Source of the DNA: Planctomycetia bacterium | Lineage (GTDB): Bacteria; Planctomycetota; Planctomycetia; Gemmatales; Gemmataceae | Direction of reading: 5' to 3' | Length of the DNA: 8,864 nt | Assembly (NCBI GenBank): GCA_025356615.1 | Contig: JANXSH010000126.1 | Location: forward strand, 1-8,864 | Shown: positions 6,311-8,864 of the stretch, piece after piece | Layout: every line of letters starts with the position of its first letter | Position numbering within the stretch: position 1 is the stretch's first letter | Program-made: the position numbers and the translations under genes | Notes under the pieces: generated by a model | Told to the model about the DNA's origin: nothing | Database searches by the model: none | Seen by the model: only the letters and a program-made list of their open reading frames with translations

Positions 6311-8752
6311 ATGAGTGCGACCCGAATCCTCTGGCTCTTGCTCGCCGCCTCCGTGCCTGCTCCCGTCGTGGCGCTCGGCCCGCCGCCGGGGCGTGTTTCC
6401 GTCTGGCCTGCGGTCGTCTCCCTCGACGGCAAGGCGGCGCGCCAACAACTCCTCGTCAGCGAACAGGGGGGCAAGTCGCCCGATCGCACACGGAGCGCCC
6501 GCTACCTCAGCGAAACGCCCGGCGTCGTGGCCGTCAGCGCCGCCGGTGTCGTCACGCCGGTAGGGGACGGCGAGGGGATCGTCTCCGTGATCGTCGGCAC
6601 CGACAAGGCCCGGACCGTCGTCCGCGTCAAGAACGCCGGGGCGTATCGGGCGGTGACTTTCGAGCGCGATGTCGAGCCGATTCTGGGCCGGGCCGGGTGC
6701 AACGCCGGTGCGTGCCACGGCAAGGCGCGCGGGCAGAACGGCTTCGCCCTGTCGTTGCTCGGCTTCGACCAGGAGTTCGACTACCACGCCATCGTCAACG
6801 AGGCGCGAGGCCGGCGCATCTTCCCGGCGTCTCCCGAGTCCAGCCTGTTCCTGCGCAAGGCGTCCGGCGAGGTGCCGCACGGCGGTGGCAAGAAGCTCCC
6901 CGCAGGCACTCCAGGGCATGAACTCGTCCGCCGATGGATCGTCGCCGGCTGCCCGCGCACTCCAACATCGGCCCCCACGCTTTCGCGGATCGTGGTCGAG
7001 CCGGCCGACCGAGTCCTCGCCAACAAGGCGGAGCAGCAGCTCGCCGTCACGGCCCACTACGCCGACGGCACGACGGAAGATGTCACGCACCTCGCCACCT
7101 ACCAGTCCAACGACAGCGTCTACGTCGCCGTCGAGGAACACGGCAAGATGAAGGCCGGCCCGCTGCCCGGCGAAGCGACGATCATGGCCCGCTACATGGA
7201 GAAGTTCGGCACCTGCCACGTCCTCGTGCCGCTGCCCGGCGCGGTCCCCGCCGAGTTGTACGTCAAGCTGCCGCGCAACAACTTCATCGACGGCCACGTC
7301 TGGGACAAACTCCGCCTGCTTGGCATCACGCCGTCCGACTCGGCCGCCGACCACACGTTCCACCGCCGGGCCTTCCTGAGCGTCATCGGCACGCTGCCGA
7401 CGCCCGACGAGACTCGCGCCTTCCTCGCCGACAAGCGATCGGACAAACGCTCGAAGCTGATCGACGACTTGCTCGCCCGGCCCGAGTACGCCGACTTCTG
7501 GGCGAACAAGTGGGCCGACCTGCTCCGCCCGAACCCCTACCGCGTCGGCATCAAGGCGGTCTACAACCTCGACGCCTGGCTGCGCGACGCCTTCCGCCGC
7601 AACAAGCCGTATGACCAGTTCGTCCGCGAGATCCTGACCGCGCGGGGCAGCACGTTTCGCAACGGGGCCACGGTCGTCTTCCGCGACCGGCGCGAGCCGG
7701 ACGAGATCGCCCCGCTCGTCGGGCAACTGTTCCTCGGCATCCGCCTCGACTGCGCCAAGTGCCACCACCACCCGTTCGAGGCGTATGGGCAGGACGACTA
7801 CTACGGCCTGGCCGCCTACTTCGCGCGAATCCGCACGAAGAACAGCGGCGAGTTCGGCCTGTTCGGCCAGGAGCAGGTAATCTACGTGGCCGAGAGCGGA
7901 GAGGTCCGCCAGCCCCGCAGCGGCAAGATCATGGCCCCCCGCCCGCTTCGCGCAGCGCCCGCCGACGACCCCGGCGACCGCCGCCGCGCCCTGTCGCGGT
8001 GGATCACGGCGAAGGACAACCCCTGGCTCTCGCGCAACGTCGCCAACCGCTACTGGGGTTACCTGATGGGCCGCGGCCTGGTCAACCCGATCGACGACCT
8101 GCGGGACACGAACCCCGCCTCCAACCCCGAGTTGCTCGACGCCCTGGCGCGATCGTTCGCCGATGGCGGGTTTGATCTCAAATCGCTCTTGCGCACGATC
8201 ATGACGAGCCGGGTCTATGGGCTAAGCTCGCTGGCCACGCCCGACAATCGGCTGGATCAAGCGCTGTTTACCCATTACTCGTTGAAGAGGTTGACGGCCG
8301 AGCAGATGCTCGACGCGCTGAACGCGGCCACGGGCACGATGGACAAGTTCGCCAAGCGCCCCGCCGGCACCCGCGCCATCAGCTTGCCCGATACCTCGAC
8401 GCAATCGTACTTCCTCGACACCTTCGGCCGACCCACCCGCGCCACCGCCTGCGAGTGCGAGCGCGGGTCGAGCCCGACCCTGGGCCAAGCCTTGCACCTC
8501 ATGAATTCGGAGTTGGTGCAGGGCAAGCTCGCCCAGGTCAGGGGGCGGCTGGCGAACGCCATGCGCGACCCGAAGCTCACCGACGAAACGCTCGTGCAAA
8601 CCCTCTACCGAGCCACGTTCGGCCGACCTGCGACGGCCGAGGAGGTCGAGGCGGCTCGCGACCTCATCCGCGAAGCACCCGATCGAGCCGCCGGCGCCCA
8701 AGACCTGTTCTGGGGGCTGTTGAACTCCAAGGAATTCCTCTTCAACCATTGA
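6311..8752 (+). CDS. Secreted planctomycete PSCyt1/PSCyt2 (DUF1549)-PSD1 (DUF1553) protein with Big_2-like domains
   Basis: An 813-residue exported protein. Residues 1-22 are a signal peptide (MSATRILWLLLAASVPAPVVAL). A Big_2-like fold follows (about 28-108, ETPGVVAVSAAGVVTPVGDG). Next comes a PSCyt1-like segment (116-214) starting VTFERDVEPIL, with C130 and C135-H136 in GCNAGACHG. A second Big_2-like region is at 226-308. PSCyt2/DUF1549 spans about 322-508 and holds a classic c-haem motif, C481-A-K-C484-H485. PSD1/DUF1553 runs from about 560 to 810 (LSRWITAKDNPWLSRNVANR through DLFWGLLNSKEFLFN). These proteins are abundant in Planctomycetes and are thought to be periplasmic or cell-surface; their biochemical role is unproven, though links to polysaccharide breakdown or electron transfer have been suggested. 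The frame is open back to 6116, but only the ATG at 6311 gives a signal peptide and lies downstream of the promoter. No ribosome binding site is evident. In this architecture the next genes are often DUF1501 or cytochrome/WD40 proteins. Confidence 0.93.
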   Translation: MSATRILWLLLAASVPAPVVALGPPPGRVSVWPAVVSLDGKAARQQLLVSEQGGKSPDRTRSARYLSETPGVVAVSAAGVVTPVGDGEGIVSVIVGTDKARTVVRVKNAGAYRAVTFERDVEPILGRAGCNAGACHGKARGQNGFALSLLGFDQEFDYHAIVNEARGRRIFPASPESSLFLRKASGEVPHGGGKKLPAGTPGHELVRRWIVAGCPRTPTSAPTLSRIVVEPADRVLANKAEQQLAVTAHYADGTTEDVTHLATYQSNDSVYVAVEEHGKMKAGPLPGEATIMARYMEKFGTCHVLVPLPGAVPAELYVKLPRNNFIDGHVWDKLRLLGITPSDSAADHTFHRRAFLSVIGTLPTPDETRAFLADKRSDKRSKLIDDLLARPEYADFWANKWADLLRPNPYRVGIKAVYNLDAWLRDAFRRNKPYDQFVREILTARGSTFRNGATVVFRDRREPDEIAPLVGQLFLGIRLDCAKCHHHPFEAYGQDDYYGLAAYFARIRTKNSGEFGLFGQEQVIYVAESGEVRQPRSGKIMAPRPLRAAPADDPGDRRRALSRWITAKDNPWLSRNVANRYWGYLMGRGLVNPIDDLRDTNPASNPELLDALARSFADGGFDLKSLLRTIMTSRVYGLSSLATPDNRLDQALFTHYSLKRLTAEQMLDALNAATGTMDKFAKRPAGTRAISLPDTSTQSYFLDTFGRPTRATACECERGSSPTLGQALHLMNSELVQGKLAQVRGRLANAMRDPKLTDETLVQTLYRATFGRPATAEEVEAARDLIREAPDRAAGAQDLFWGLLNSKEFLFNH

Positions 8753-8753
8753 C

Positions 8754-8784
8754 CCATCCCCCATCCCCCGGCCATCCATCCCCC
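8754..8784. repeat. Short C-rich tandem repeat (CCATCCCCC units) in the intergenic gap
   Basis: The 34-base gap between two plus-strand genes is almost entirely made of CCATCCC(CC) units: CCATCCC at 8754, CCATCCCCC at 8761, and CCATCCATCCCCC at 8772. There is no Shine-Dalgarno sequence in it. It may be a slippage product of no function. Confidence 0.6.
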
Positions 8785-8786
8785 AC

Positions 8787-8864
8787 ATGATGTTCCTGTC
8801 CCTCCTGACCATGTTGATCGCGGCGACCGCCGACGGCCCCCCGTCCTACGAGCGCGACGTGAGG
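8787..8864 (+). CDS. Exported protein, first 26 residues only (probable PSCyt1-type cytochrome domain)
   Basis: From ATG at 8787 (or the adjacent in-frame ATG at 8790) the frame is open to the right edge and reads MMFLSLLTMLIAATADGPPS then YERDVR. The first 16 residues form a hydrophobic signal peptide ending near ATA-DG. The following PSYERDVR resembles the opening of planctomycete cytochrome domains (F/Y-E-R-D-V-x-P-I-L), also seen at residue 117 of the preceding protein (FERDVEPIL). It starts 34 bases after the preceding stop on the same strand, so it is probably in the same operon. The rest of the protein is outside the window, so whether it carries WD40 repeats, DUF1549 or something else cannot be said. 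No Shine-Dalgarno sequence is visible. Confidence 0.65.
   Translation, partial: MMFLSLLTMLIAATADGPPSYERDVR

Noticed and set aside
6269..7771. Minus-strand ORF of 500 codons opposite the PSCyt/PSD1 gene
   Set aside because: An antisense shadow produced by strong third-position GC bias; no signal peptide, domain or ribosome binding site supports it.
1..8864. tRNA or rRNA genes
   Set aside because: No cloverleaf-like or rRNA-like segments were noticed; nearly all sequence is accounted for by coding regions. A dedicated covariance-model search was not possible.

Overview
The window looks like chromosomal DNA from a planctomycete, most likely of the Gemmataceae type. This rests on high GC and on a secreted protein combining Big_2-like, PSCyt1-like, PSCyt2 (DUF1549) and PSD1 (DUF1553) regions, an architecture largely confined to Planctomycetes and relatives. 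WD40 and RsbU-like signalling genes fit the same picture. The species assignment is inference.

Layout, left to right. (1) 1-555, minus strand: the first 185 codons of a WD40-like protein that runs off the left edge. (2) 556-1279: a well-formed promoter, a small intact ribbon-helix-helix-like protein (670-1029), and overlapping its stop codon a frameshifted, truncated remnant of an HNH endonuclease (1026-1165). A second good promoter follows. (3) 1280-5044, plus strand: a response regulator with a PP2C/RsbU phosphatase output, then a large cytoplasmic hybrid histidine kinase (PAS-PAS-HisKA-HATPase-REC-HPt). A 181-bp near-perfect inverted repeat separates them, and its left end supplies the stop codon of the phosphatase gene. 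(4) 5055-6128, minus strand: an Old Yellow Enzyme of the YqjM/NamA type, convergent with the kinase. (5) 6129-6310: a divergent regulatory region with a candidate promoter and a repeated GTCGAATC motif. (6) 6311-8752, plus strand: the large secreted PSCyt/PSD1 protein. After a short C-rich spacer comes the start of another exported protein (8787 to the right edge), probably in the same operon.

How the genes may work together. The hybrid kinase carries its own receiver and HPt domain, and the adjacent regulator has a receiver fused to a SpoIIE-type phosphatase. A phosphorelay ending in control of a partner-switching (anti-sigma / anti-anti-sigma) module is the natural reading, but no anti-sigma partner lies in the window. 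The RHH/HNH pair looks like a decayed two-gene accessory module. The OYE and the PSCyt/PSD1 genes have no evident link to the signalling genes.

The least ordinary items are the HNH remnant, readable only by joining three frames, and the 181-bp inverted repeat with three tandem 9-bp units in each arm.
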